From contig WOFQ01000064.1 of the NCBI GenBank assembly GCA_012184525.1, forward strand, positions 124,001 through 188,000: a stretch of 64,000 nt of DNA. Reading direction: 5' to 3'. Each line of letters begins with the position of its first letter. Positions within the stretch are counted from its first letter, which is position 1. Both the position numbers and the translations under genes were made by a program. This document shows positions 1-11,984 of the stretch, one piece after another. The notes under the pieces were generated by a model. That model was not told the DNA's origin. It searched no databases and saw only the letters and a list, made by a program, of their open reading frames with translations. The stretch comes from Xenoacremonium recifei. Its lineage: Eukaryota; Ascomycota; Sordariomycetes; Hypocreales; Nectriaceae.

Positions 1-370
1 ACGTCGCGTCTTTGTTGTCAAGAATGACTAGCTCGATCCAGGTCCAGTTGCCCTGCTTCAAATCGTCGACAAACCCTTGATCGTGCGACTCTGCGAAGAG
101 TTTAATCGCGCGAACCATACTGACGGTTAGGGTGGTGAGTGGCTAAGGAGAGTCAGTTACATTGATGCCAGTAATAAATGTATAGGCGAAGAAACCAACC
201 GGCGATTTGAACCAAATCTTGGTCTGCTCGGTCGCGTTGGATGCGCTGACGGAAGCATCCCCCTCGCTCTTGACGACATAGCGAGTGTGGACAGCGGCGG
301 GCTGTTCCAGCTGGGGAAAATTCTCAACCGCAGGCTGACTGAGATGGTTGAGATGGTCAGAGGATCCCAT
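1..370 (-). CDS. Hypothetical protein, truncated by window edge
   Basis: The product is not recognised. An ATG at 370 opens a 5' exon that starts MGSSDHLNHL and reaches about position 150. There a GT donor begins a short intron with a CTAAC branch motif and a CAG acceptor near 122. The downstream segment can be read as AIKLFAESHDQGF followed by KQGNWTWIELVIL and runs off the window at base 1. The phase across this junction is not clean, so the exact splice is uncertain. The visible part is acidic and polar at the N-terminus and then has a hydrophobic GFFAYTFITGINV stretch. No catalytic motif is visible. The 3' end lies outside the window. Confidence 0.45.
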
Positions 371-2928
371 CCTGATTATTTTCTACAGTTGTAGATGGAA
401 TGTCGATGTTTGCTTGAAGGCTGAGATTGCTTAGGGAATTGTAAAGATTGTTAAAATAAAAAGGAAAACACCGCAGAAGGCGATTGAGTCTTATATTCAA
501 CACTCCCACTGGCTCAATAGGCTTCTGGCTCAGCGGCTCTTACTAACAAATCTTACCTCCATCCTGCACATCAGCTGTATGATGACGATAATTCAACCTC
601 CACCACGTCTACCCCTCACCACGTGGTCTAATCACAAGAGACGTCTAGTAGAAACAGTGTCGTACAGGACAAATCACAAACTTTACAGCCACTGGGACAG
701 AATTACATAATGCCTTACGATACTATTAACTAATAGAATGCTGATACACAAGACGGATTGCATGGATCCGAATCAAGGAGTACCCCTCCTGATGCCTGAT
801 TGCATGCTGGACTGGCCCCCTTTGGTAGAGGTTGTGTAACTGTTGGGCAGCCTGCAATGGTCGTGATTCGTCGTCGGTTCCGAGCGACAGTCGGACGTGA
901 TGTCCGATTCATTGCGTCTTTTCTGGGATAACCAGTTGAGTGCGAGACCTCTGAGTAGAGATGCCAATGTCCCGGCCTTCTGTTGTTCGTCGATGACGCC
1001 GTCGGCCAAGAACTTCACGTCGCAGTACGTGAGGCAAGGTTCGGGTTGGCTAAGTTTGCCGGAAAAAGGTAACGGGGTCAAGAACTTGTTTGGAGTCTGT
1101 AATTTTTAACAATCCTATGTCTGGTAGGGAGCTCCGATCCGATGGTGGCTTTGGTGGCCTAGCTAAGCCCCGTTTGATCTGTTGTGCAGCTCGTCTATTT
1201 GTGTCGTTGACAGCACATGGGTGCGGAAAGTACTCCCGTACAGCCAACAGGGATTTCAAATGTTAGCTCAATACCGGCACCTGACGATCCTTCTGTTCTC
1301 ATTGGCCGGCTGTTGAAAGTCACTTCCCCTTGAGGACAAGCAGCAAAGATACTTTGGCGAGGCTGCTGCGCGCATGAGGTCTTCTGGACTTGTCACACAG
1401 TCCCCAGGCTAGCCTGACAGACGTTCTCTAAGGAAGACTATTTTAGGGGGTTTGGCACAGTTGGTCAAATACAAATAGTCTTCCGTATAAACCGCCAGGG
1501 TAACTTACCAACCGAATGAGCGCCTATCCAGCCGGAAATGCTTACCTACCCCGCCAAAACGGCGGGTGTGAACGGGATTCAGATAGGCATTGAGAGATAA
1601 CGAGCCAGGAGTCCTTGACAAGCCACTTCCGTTACCCGGTTCAAGACATCGGATGACCTGAATTACATCGTATTCATAGATAAAGGATGTAGGGGCCAGT
1701 CCAAAACTGTGACTTTGATTGAATAGCAAAATACTAGCCAAATAAATATTCGGGTTAACTTCAGTACACACAAAATCATAGGTTCTATTCCGTTTTCGGT
1801 GCCATTCAACGAGTCAATGAGGCCGTCCTTTGGCGCAACGGCCGCCAATCCATTCACTACAGTCCCGCGATCAGATGATCCATATCGGTATCAAATAGGT
1901 TTTGGAAATGGATTTTACTCTGAAGCTGTTCATAATCAATTTTCTCCTTACCAGTCTCATCTGACAAGGAGGACGTTAGTCCTCACGCCCTACCTGAGAG
2001 TGGTCGCAACATCCCTCCGAAATGTCCTTGTGACTTGTATCCCGAACAGTTCAATGGAACTTCTTTCGTGTCAAGCTAGAGAACAATTCAGCATATACAT
2101 GTCTATGTATCATTTTACAAAGCAAGATAAGCGATACGACTAAAAGTTGTCAGATGGTATTATCGCATTCGTCCATCTGTTGCCCATCGTCCAATGAAAG
2201 ATATGCTAATTCATCGACAGAATTCTGATGTAAGTCTCTATCACCGGAGCTCTTTGGGGAAATTTTTCATTAATCTTTCGCAGTTGATTGCATTTTTCGA
2301 CTCTTCAAAGGATGTCAAGCTCACACCTCTATCTTATGAGTGAGGTCCATTGAATGCACCCTCGACTGGAGATATAAGTGGCCAAAACGGATGCTTTTCG
2401 ACTTTCTTCGCGAATACCATTGATTTGTACCAGTTTGAAGGTTTGGGTCTGATCTGCTCACTGCATTTGCGAATGAAGACGCTCAATTTGGATTCCCCGA
2501 AGCTCATGCGGGTCTAGAAAGGTCTTCGGGGGAATAAGGACGGTGGTGATGCGAGGCATCTTCAAAAAGGGACGAGATCTCGGGGTCAATACTCTAAAAA
2601 GTCACAGTAGTTAGCATGATAGCGTAATTTTTCTGTCCTAAGATCTGAATCAGCCGCGGGCGTCAACTGGACACGCCGACTTTCCTTTCCCATCCTCCTC
2701 CAGTTCAAATCGATGTCTTTAGTGGGATTCCGGATGCACCCTGCCGCCGGAACGGCAAAGCCCTGACACGGGCCGGCAACTCTGCGATTATCTACAATAA
2801 ACTTATAAGCAATTTGTTGTCACCCAATTTGCAGATACAAAACCGTTGCATCACTCTCGCTTCTTATCTCTCGACGACCAATAATCCATTAGATCTACTT
2901 CTTTATCCGTTCCCAGACTTGAGCCAAT
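371..2928. other. Long non-coding or degenerate stretch
   Basis: About 2.5 kb without a convincing intact gene. Open frames here are short and lack intron-consistent continuations or recognisable motifs. The exception is a gag-like fragment at 773-1081, listed separately. A small inverted repeat with arms CCCGCC and GGCGGG around an AAAAC loop sits near 1554-1570. Its function is unknown. Confidence 0.5.
773..1081 (-). mobile_element. Retrotransposon gag-like relic
   Basis: A 102-codon open frame on the minus strand begins MTPLPFSGKL and carries a block with KFLADGVIDEQQKAG followed by SLLRGLALNWLSQK. This resembles the capsid/gag core of fungal LTR retrotransposons, where a substrate-size phrase is followed by a 'YLRG.AL.WW'-like helix. 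No zinc knuckle, protease or reverse transcriptase is visible nearby, and no flanking LTRs were found. If real, it is a short remnant. The call rests on pattern resemblance only; a chance open frame is the alternative. Confidence 0.35.
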
Positions 2929-3816
2929 ACGTCTCTAGCCGAAGCCCAGCTCAAGGCGCGCTCAGAAGCCGCCATCCAGCGCAACCCGCACCAAAACTTT
3001 GAGACAATTGAGAGCTCGCGAGTTGCCTTCGATACTTCTAGCAAATTTCGTTATAGTAAGACGCTCTCGCCGTCGTAGAAATTTAGGGGCAGCGCCAATG
3101 AGCTTCATCCTTCCGAGCAAATCCAGAAGAGCCATGTTGTGATTGATCCCTACGAGGATGGGCGGCCTGCTGCTTTCAACTACAAGTTGCTAATCAGCGG
3201 GATTATACCCCGGCCGATCGCATTCCTGTCAACGCGGAGTAAAGACGGCAAACTCGAAAACTTGGCGCCCTTCAGCTACTTCCAAATGGTGGGCAGCGAT
3301 CCTCCGCTGTTTGTTCTTGGGTTTACGGGCGCGTTGTCAAACGACAGCTGTGCTCGCGACTCACTACGCAACTTAGTCGATAGTGGCGAGTGTGTCATCA
3401 ATATTATTAGTGAGCACTTCGTTGAGGCAGCCAACTCAACAAGCATTAATGTGCCATATGGCACGAGCGAATGGATCATCAGTGGACTGACGCCAGCGTA
3501 CGATTGTGTGGACGTCGCCTGTGCACGCGTCAAAGAAGCCATCTTCAGTGTGGAGGCGAAGCTTGAGAGCGTCCGCGAGTTCGAGAGCAAGAAGACCTTG
3601 GGCGAGAAAACGACGGTTTTGGCTGTAATTGAGGGCACGTGATTCTGGGTGCGCGAGGATGCTCTGAATGAGGATAGGAATCTGATCAATCCGGCTGTCC
3701 TTAATCCTGTAAGTCGATTAGGGGTTATTGCGTATGGCCGTGTTACAGAGGCGTTTGAGCTGTTGCGACCTGATTGGGAAGCTGATGGGCAGAGGATTCA
3801 TGAGCAGCGGAAGTGA
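2929..3816 (+). pseudogene. Flavin-reductase-like (FMN split-barrel) pseudogene
   Basis: One continuous frame of 296 codons reads as a fungal flavin reductase-like protein, of the family that binds FMN in a split barrel. Its N-terminal segment (EAQLKARSEAAIQRNPHQN) begins near 2941. The core follows with NYKLLISGIIPRPIAFLSTR, LAPFSYFQM and CVINIIS, and the C-terminus has FWVREDALNEDRNL and RLGVIAYGRV. Three lesions interrupt it. The likely start codon is ACG at 2929 in good initiation context. TAG at 3076 stands where Trp is expected. TGA at 3640 stands directly before FWVRED, where a coding residue such as Arg is expected. Both stops are explained by G:C to A:T transitions. The frame is otherwise undamaged, so inactivation looks recent. 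A shortened protein of about 167 codons from a GTG at 3139 is possible but unlikely. Confidence 0.75.
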
Positions 3817-4554
3817 TCCCTGGTATTCTTTTGTCTGGCAGAAGCTAGATTTAATGCTAGTAATAAAACACTTATTGCTTGGAAGTAAATTATTCGTTAC
3901 GCAAAGGAATACAGTTTATCTCACTGCTTATTCTGTTTACCGTAGTATTTAGTAGGTGATGTGTGTCCACTGTGCGGGTGAGATCTCTGTGTGGCTTCTT
4001 TGAGGCTGACTCTAACCAATTTTAAAGGTCAAGCCACAGCGAATAAAGTTCGTGATAGCTAGTTACCAAGGAGAATTTACATGAAAATCCTCTTTAAGAT
4101 GCCAAACTTCTCAGAAGGATGAGAGGTTCACCAGTTTAAGGAGTCGATAAAGTTGTGCGAGTATAGGGTAGCTGAGAGTCAGGAATGTTCGATGACGCCC
4201 ATAACGGGTAGATTGCGGGAGCCAGGCAGGTTTGCAACAGCTCAGGCCGGCATCTTAGTCACCGAATTTCCGGGCCTGGCCTTCCTCATTGTCCAAGCTC
4301 CCGAGTCCAGCCAGGAGCTCCTTCCCCGACCACCCGCTTTCGGTCATATCCAAGGCATCTCTCCAACAACCACCACACCTCCAACTCTGGCATCTCTTAC
4401 GCTCATATCATCGCCCATGATCGCTTCAGCATTGCGCATAGGGTAGTAATCGTTACATCCGAGTCTAGCCACCGACCGAGAGAGTCCGAGCGCCGCCGTC
4501 GACGACCGCCCATCACTGCGTCTCCGCGTCCGGTCCGCGCGGCCTCACCCGACG
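3817..4554. other. Intergenic, promoter side of the NPC1 gene
   Basis: No gene supported. The C-rich and CT-rich stretch from about 4300 to 4550, just before the NPC1 start, looks like a fungal pyrimidine-rich promoter or 5' leader. Confidence 0.4.
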
Positions 4555-7500
4555 ATGCATTCTCGCGTCGCATCCCGGCTTGGAGCTCTGGCTGTGCTCC
4601 TGGCTGGCATGGCGAGCGCTGAGCCCTACACTCCGAAGCACGAAGCCGGTCGATGCGCCTTTCGCGGCCACTGCGGCAAACAGAGCCTCTTCGGCAAAGA
4701 GCTCCCATGTGTGGACAATGGGCTAGCTGAGGATCCCGACGCCGACCTCCGGAAAGAACTGGTCGACCTGTGCGGCGAGAAATGGAAGACGGGGCCAGTC
4801 TGTTGTTCGCTGGAACAGGTAGGCTTCGCTACTGGCGCGATAGTCGTTGCGCTCACTAACGACCCCAGGTCCAATCACTCAAGTCCGAACTTAGCACCCC
4901 AAACACCATCATTGGTTCCTGCCCAGCCTGCAAGGAGAACTTCTTCAACACGTTCTGTACCTTCACTTGCTCGCCCGACCAGTCTCTCTTCATCAATGTC
5001 ACCGATTCGGCTGTCAAGAACGACAAACAACTCGTCACAGAGCTGGACCAGCTCATTTCCGAGGAATACGGATCCGGCTTCTACAACAGCTGCAAGGAAG
5101 TCAAGTTCGGTGGCGCGAATAGCAAAGCCATGGATTTGATCGGTGGCGGCGCAAAGAACTATACAGAGATGCTGAAGTTCCTCGGAGACAAGAAGCCTTT
5201 TGTCGGGTCTCCCTTCCAGATCAACTTTCCTACTAAATACCCGGATCTCCAGATGCACCCGCTCGATATGAAGCCCAAGAAGTGCAACGATGAGGACCCA
5301 GACTATCGCTGCGTCTGTGTGGACTGTCCTGAGGTCTGCCCGGAGCTCCCTGCAGTCAAGGACTCGAAGTCGTGCAAGGTCGGCCTTCTTCCGTGCCTCT
5401 CCTTCGCCTCAATCTTCGTATATGGCATTCTTCTATTTGTCCTCGCTGCATTCGCCTTTGGTCATGTTGCCTGGCTGAGATACTCACGACGTCGTGTTGA
5501 ACGCACCCGATTACTGCACGAATCCTCCCATAGCGACGACGAAGACGAAGGTGGCCCCGTACAGACGGAGGCCATGCGAGAACGACCGACCAAGCGATAT
5601 TGGCTCAATGACAAATGTGACAATGCGTTCTACCAGCTGGGCCACTTTGCTGCTCGATTCCCAGCCCTGACAATAAGTAGCGCTTTGGTTGTGGTTGCTA
5701 TTCTCAGTGCTGGATGGTTCCGGTTCGACATAGAAAAAGATCCTGCACGTCTTTGGGTCAGCCCATCATCCCCAGCTGCCCAGGAGAAGGCATACTTTGA
5801 CAACAACTTCGGGCCATTCTATCGTGCGGAAAAGATCTTCTTGGTCAACGACACCAACCCTTCGGGTCCTGGACCTGTTCTCAGCTACGACACCCTCAAA
5901 TGGTGGATGGGTGTCGAGAAGAGCATCCAAAAGCTCGAGTCCCCCATCTATGGAAAGTACTTGGACGACCTCTGCTTCAAGCCAGCCAACGATGCTTGTG
6001 TCGTACAATCTGTGACGAGTTACTGGTATTCCAAAGGTGCCCCGGACCGTTACAATTGGGAGGAGGACTTGCGTGCTTGCGCCAAAAGCCCCGTGGACTG
6101 CCGCCCTGCTTTTGGTCAGCCCATCGAACCCGAAATGGTCTTGGGAGGGTTCACCGACGATGTCCTGGACGCTCAGGCCATCACCGTTACCTGGGTTGTC
6201 AACAACCATGCAGAGGGTACCGACGATCTCTTGCGTGCTATTGATTGGGAGGATGCTCTGCGTGATCGCCTCCTCGAAGTGCAAGAAGAGGCCAAAGAGC
6301 GGGGTCTCCGGCTTTCTTTCAACACCGAAATCAGTCTTGAGGAGGAGCTTAACAAGTCTACCAACACGGACGCGAAGATCATTGTCATCAGCTACATTGT
6401 CATGTTCATCTACGCTTGTATGGCTTTGGGGACGCCCCTGAAGCAGATCTTCAGGAACCCTGCTGTACTCCTGGTCGAGTCCAAAGTAAGCCTGGGCCTG
6501 ATCGGAATTATCATCGTCCTCATGTCGATCACCGCTTCAATCGGCTTCTTCTCATGGGTCGGCCTCAAGGCTACCCTGATCATCGTTGAGGTCATCCCCT
6601 TTATCGTCTTGGCTGTCGGCGTGGACAACATCTTCCTGATTGTCCACGAGCTTGACCGTGTCAACGTGAGCTGCCCCGACCAGATGGTTGAGGAAAGGGT
6701 AGCTAGGGCTCTCGGCCGCATGGGTCCCTCCATCCTGTTCTCAGCACTGACCGAGACCGCTGCATTTGCCCTGGGCACTGCCGTGGGGATGCCCGCTGTG
6801 CGAAACTTTGCCGCCTATGCTGCCGGTGCTGTCTTGGTCAATGCCATTCTTCAGATGACAATGTTCGTGTCATGTCTTTCGCTGAACCAGATTCGGGTTG
6901 AAGACCATCGCTGCGAGCTATGGCCCTGCTGGCAGATTACCAAGGCTCGAATTCATCTTAATGGTACTAACAGCTACGTGCCTAGTGGTCGCGGCTCCGA
7001 TATGGCAGAAGAAAGCTTTTTGCAGGTTTTCATCAAGAACCGATATGCCCCGACCCTACTTGGGAAGAAGGTCAAACTTGGGGTCGTCACGGTCTTCTTG
7101 GGATTGTTTGCTGCAGGTCTTGCTCTTCTGCCCAAGATTGAGCTTGGACTTGATCAGCGTGTGGCTATCCCTGACGGCTCCTACCTGATTCCTTACTTCA
7201 ATGATCTCTATGATTACTTGGAGATTGGCCCTCCTGTTTACTTCGTGACCCGCGACGTGGACATTTCCAAGCGAGAACATCAACAAGACGTTTGCTCGAG
7301 ATTCACGACGTGTCAGCAATTGTCTCTCACAAACAGCCTCGAGCTGGAGCGCCAACGCCCCGATGTCTCATACATCTCATCCCCAACCGCCAGCTGGATC
7401 GACGACTTCTTCATGTGGTTGAACCCAATCTATGAACAATGTTGCATCGAACATGGCTCAACGTGCTTTGCAGGCCGACAGCCGGCTTGGAATACCACTC

Positions 7501-8426
7501 TGTATGGCATGCCCGAGGATGGAGAGTTCATTGCCTACCTTGAGAAGTTCCTGTCGACACCGGCTAGTGACGAGTGCCCGCTTGGTGGCCAATCTGCTTA
7601 TGGCCAAGCTCTCGTTATGGATGAGTCTAACGGCGGCAGCGTCAAGGCCAGCCACTTCCGAACGGCCCATACCCCCTTGAGAAGTCAGAAAGAGTTCATC
7701 AGCGCATACGCCGCTGCCCGTCGCATTGCGTCCGACATCACTGATCGGACTGGCGCCGACGTCTTTCCTTACAGCGTATTCTACATCTTCTTTGATCAGT
7801 ATCTCAGCATTGTATCTTTGACAGCTGGTTTGCTCTGTGCGGCTGTCGGCATTATCTTTGTCGTCGCTTCACTCCTGCTTGGGTCCATTCTGACGGCACT
7901 CGTGGTGACTGTCACGGTTGTCATGAGTGTCGTCGATATCATGGGAACCATGGCCCTCTTTAATGTTTCATTGAATGCAGTCTCCTTGGTGAACCTCATC
8001 ATTTGCGTGGGTATCTCAGTCGAGTTTTGCGCTCACATTGCCCGAGCTTTCACTTTCCCCTCCCGTACCGTCATGGAGAGCAACAATAACGCTTTCCGTG
8101 GCCGAGATGCCCGCGCATGGACTGCTCTGGTCAATGTCGGCGGATCCGTGTTCTCAGGAATCACCATTACGAAGGCGCTAGGCGTTTCCGTCCTGGCGTT
8201 CACTCGATCCAAGATCTTTGAGATTTACTACTTCCGTGTCTGGCTGGCGCTTGTCATTTTCGCTGCCCTTCACGCCTTGGTCTTCCTACCCGTGGCACTG
8301 AGTGTTGCAGGTGGTAAAGGCTACGTTGACCCTGAGAGTGAAGGCACTGCTGCGCAGGATCTCACTGATAGGAGATGGCGAGCGATTCGAGTCAACGATA
8401 ACAGCGATTCAGAGGATGATTACTAG
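4555..8426 (+). CDS. NCR1: NPC1/Ncr1-type sterol transporter
   Basis: Two exons, 4555-4818 and 4869-8426, joined across a 50-nt GT..AG intron, give 1273 residues, the normal length for fungal Niemann-Pick C1 proteins. The order is a signal peptide ending in GMASAEPY, a cysteine-rich luminal sterol-binding domain (GRCAFRGHCG, CPACKENFFNTFCTFTC), a first membrane helix, and then a patched-like core. The core has a sterol-sensing-domain helix block around residues 600-760 (IVEVIPFIVLAVGVDNIFLI, ALTETAAFALGT) and a second C-terminal five-helix block (NLIICVGISVEFCAHIARAF). The family moves sterol out of the vacuole or lysosome membrane and affects sphingolipid balance. It is a housekeeping gene beside accessory DNA and shows no damage. 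Start choice: the first ATG gives a clean signal peptide. Confidence 0.95.
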
Positions 8427-8444
8427 AGATGTCCATCACGTTAG

Positions 8445-9008
8445 CTGTGTTGTGGACGTGTGCGACGTACTGAACCCTCGAACTCAGAAGAGGATTGGGA
8501 AGCGCTCTTGGCTGAAGCAAATAGAGCGGTACCGGATGAAACATTTACCGGATATCCTACTGGGTTTGATGAAGAGGGATATCGGCAGTATGGTCCCGCA
8601 GAGTACCCTGGACCGACCACTTCGTCGATAGAACGAACTCCCGAACACGCAGGATGGTATTCTCCACGCCTCACTCATCAGAGGCATTCCGGGCTGAGAA
8701 GACGACATGCTTCCGAAGAACTGTGGACGTCCGGAGTTCATGGGCCTCCGACGCACCTTTCTGGGCCGAGACCAGAGCTAGGCCGATCCACTGAAGATAA
8801 TACGGAGGCATATATCTCGGCGGAAGATTTGAGGGCGGCAACCCGAACTGGCGAGTTTCGCAACGAGGCCCTTGATCGGGGGACACTGGCAAGATTGCGA
8901 CAAGGACGCAGACACCATATGATCACATACTCGTCGTTGGAATTAGAGTGCGCACGACGCCAGCAGCAGGAGGAGGAGGAGCAACTAAGACGGAGTCTCA
9001 GCTGTTGA
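8445..9008 (+). CDS. Possible hypothetical protein (no ATG found)
   Basis: An open frame of more than 180 codons follows the NPC1 stop on the same strand. It is rich in acidic residues, Arg, Gly and Pro (for example SNSEEDWEALLAEANRAV and RQQQEEEEQLRRSLSC at the end). No ATG opens the frame. It can be entered from an acceptor-like TTAG at 8441-8444 or from a GTG at 8460, so a 5' exon may be missing, or it may be 3' UTR of the NPC1 gene or a decayed gene. No domain is recognised. It ends about 30 bp before the left copy of the 9.0/12.3 kb repeat. Confidence 0.3.
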   Translation: MCCGRVRRTEPSNSEEDWEALLAEANRAVPDETFTGYPTGFDEEGYRQYGPAEYPGPTTSSIERTPEHAGWYSPRLTHQRHSGLRRRHASEELWTSGVHGPPTHLSGPRPELGRSTEDNTEAYISAEDLRAATRTGEFRNEALDRGTLARLRQGRRHHMITYSSLELECARRQQQEEEEQLRRSLSC

Positions 9009-9035
9009 TCGGAAAGCCTTAGACAGGTTGGGTAT

Positions 9036-9177
9036 AGGTACATGAATCCTTGAGCGTCTGGGCTAAGTCATGCATAATACGAGGGAGAATATTTGGCGTC
9101 TTGGAGAGGCGGCACTTTGAGCGTACTGTATTTATTATTTACTAGATAGGTAGCAGGAAATGAACAGCGTAAAATAT
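9036..9177. repeat. Left copy of ~142 bp dispersed repeat
   Basis: This segment matches 12313-12454 over about 142 bp in the same orientation without indels (constant offset of 3277). Shared blocks include CTTGAGC, CTGGGCTAAGTCAT, GAGAGGCGG and GAGCGTACTGTATTTATTAT. It lies between the 8445-9008 open frame and the 3' end of the DUF6604 gene. It may be a solo terminal repeat or a transposable-element fragment; no coding content is seen. Confidence 0.8.
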
Positions 9178-9338
9178 TCTTGCTCATAGGTTTTATTTAG
9201 TGTCCTCGGCGACTAAAAGGGTGAGCTGCTGAACGGTAGGCCATTAATTTCGTCTCGATTCCCGAGTACAAGGCACAAAGAACAAGGATTAGTTCAAATT
9301 ACAGTCTTGTCTCAATTCATTGTATCCTAAAGGTCGCT

Positions 9339-11729
9339 CTAGATTACACTCTTCCAGAGAAACTTATGGATGCAGAGGTTCTCATCAAGCTCGTTGAATA
9401 AGTCAGTGGAGTAACGCACAGGTGCCCAGGACAGCATGAACTCGGCTTTGTCGTACCGAAATTCCTTGACAAAAAAGACCAGTGTAGTGTCAACGAGCCC
9501 GAAACCAAGATCTTTGTCGGGCTTGTACTCTTGCCCCCGCTTAATGAGGGCGAAGATATTGGAAAACTTCTCCATCAGATCCACAGCGAAACGAAAGATC
9601 GCAAGATAGTTGATGCGAGCAATCGGTAGATCTCCTTGAAACTCTTTCATAACGCTGTCCTTGACCTTTGCCATGCCCATTGGGAGATGTTGCTTCCCAG
9701 CACGCTTGCCTGCCGCTTCTAGCTCCTTTCGTGGGAAAGGTTGCCATCGAGATATGTCATGATAAACCATATGCCAGAACTCCGCTGGATCTTCATAGCC
9801 AAGAGTGTGTATGTCGAGAAATTTTGAAAACCGGTTCACATGCGTTTGGTCCTCAGAAAGGCCCGGCATAGGTATGGAGAACCCCATCTGATGTTTTTTC
9901 CCCTTCTTTGCACTCCAATCGAGTCCTAACCCCATGGCTCGCCGAAAGCACGACTGGAAGTTCCCTTCAGGAAAACTTCCGCGAAAGAGCTTATCTATGA
10001 AGATCTCGCATAGTTGTTCCATGAGCCTGACGCGTCGGAAGTTCGGGTCTATCTTCCGTATGGCATTATAGAGATGGAGTAGTGCGCATAGATACCCTGT
10101 ATGGCAACACAGGTATAGGCCCTCGTACATCCCGACGCTGAGAATCTCGGTCATATGGCACCCAGCTGTCCAAGGGGCTTGATGGTAGAGATCGAACTTG
10201 ACTTCCTTAGTGTAGCCTCCCAGGGCATTGAGGACCTTGAGCAAGGATGGCAGCTGAGCTGTTGATGGAGAACGCGGGTTCTTCTTGATGCACTCGATGC
10301 ACTCGGAAATGTTCCTCTGGACCTCACGCGCAAATTGAAGCACCAGAATGCGACAGTTTTGTCGGTTCATTTCATCGTTAGGCCACGTGTATGCCTTGAA
10401 GGAAGAGACGAGTAGCTCTAGGCCGAAGACCAATGGTACATTGAAAGGCAACTCGGTGTTCACAAGAACCTCTACGACGAAAGGTAGTAGCCGCTCACAA
10501 ATAGGCTGTGCGCGGTCGTGGGCTCTCCATGCTGCCTCAATATCGGCGATGGCCCTCGTCGAAGCGAAGAGTTCTCGCATATCGCCCAACATGGCGTAAG
10601 CCGCGAGACTGTCGTCAATAGATGTCGGATCATCCTGCGACAAAGGAGTAATGATCTTGCTGAAATCAATTATGTTTCGTGAAACATACTCCTTTTGACG
10701 ACCTCGGATAGTTTCATCAAGCTGTTCTATATAGTGAGTTAATCTTGGTGGAGTCGTGAACCTTCGCCTTTCGAAAGGCAGACGTGGAATATTGAACTGG
10801 CTAATCATCCCTTTCATCTGATATGCCGCCCAGGCATGAAACAATTCGTCAAAGTTGGTTGTTTTATATGCCTTATCCACCACATGGAAGGCGAGAGATG
10901 ATAGCCATGCAGCCACACATATAGGCATGGTCCCGTTCGCCGCGGCTCTCCAGAATCTGGAGGATTGGTTGAGATTCTCGTCGAGCACCTTCGAAGTTCT
11001 ATTAGCATTCTGAGCCTAATCCTGCGGGAATACACCTACAAAAAGAGTGTAATTAAGATATTTCAATCCCTCCACGTCGTTGAACCATCCCGCTAGATCA
11101 TCATCCTGAAGAGTATAGGAGTCGTCGGTGGTCTCTGTTTCGGGTTTCGCGGGCGCTTCTGTATTCACATTGGCCATCAAAGATGTCTCCTCCACTTCCG
11201 TCATATCTTCAGCAGTCGTCTCTGTTGAGCTAAGGAGGTCGAACCGATTACGGCTTCGGTTGTCCTGTGCTGCTTCTTGAGGAATTTGACTGCGGGGAGA
11301 CTGAACATGTTTCTTTTTTGACTGAAGAATGTGGAGTGTCTCCTCGAGCCTTGTTACATAAGTATTAATCGAGTGAGGTTGAATTTACACCATTTACCCT
11401 TACCTGGTGATAAATCCCTCATGAGTTTTGTCAGTATCTTGTGAAGAGGTAGAGGAAGAATTCGTATTCAATGCCTTGTGCATTTGGCCGGCTTTGCGAC
11501 GAGCGCTGATAGCGTCCCGTAATGCAGTGAGCACAAATTGAGGCACCTCATACTTCTCGGGGAGACCCTCTGCGCAATCGATTATTTCTCTTGTGTTCTC
11601 AAATTTCCCATTTGAAGACCACTTCCCCGGGGAACAACTTTGAGATGAGAGCCAACCGAGCGCTGTCTTCGTGGCCTTCTTATAGGATGCAATAATATCC
11701 ACCAACGGGTTGGATGTAAAGTCAGCCAT
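9339..11729 (-). CDS. DUF6604 domain protein
   Basis: Three exons on the minus strand (11729-11404, 11349-11040, 10988-9339) join in frame to 761 residues. The N-terminus (SNPLVDIIASYKKATKTALGWL) matches the opening of fungal DUF6604 proteins, where a tyrosine/lysine helix is followed by an ALxWL motif. An acidic linker follows, then a long helical C-terminal region. The role of this family is not established. The second intron uses a GCTAAT branch site with an AAG acceptor. The start at 11729 was chosen over an upstream in-frame ATG at 11846 because the family motif begins directly after it. The whole gene sits between two copies of a dispersed repeat, which suggests it arrived or was duplicated as an accessory unit. 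Confidence 0.8.
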
Positions 11730-11984
11730 ATTGAGAGTGCGCTCTGCTGGAGTGCAGCGCTTGTCGGCGTTCATACAGCGTCTTGATCGTGTTGGTCGAA
11801 GCCTGAAGGCTGAGGTTGGGCAGCGATGTGAGATCCCTATAAGCAAGAACCCCGCGCTCGCCTTATCGCATTCTCAAACAACCCCGCCATTGCACTACAT
11901 ATAATAGGGCTTGCTTGCAAATGTGCACTTTTGGTGTTCTGAAAGAGGAATGATATATGCTTCAAGAAGATAGCGCGTGAGAGC

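Noticed and set aside
1799..2143. 114-codon open frame on the plus strand
   Set aside because: Starts at GTG, has no recognisable motif, no intron-consistent extension and lies in degenerate DNA.
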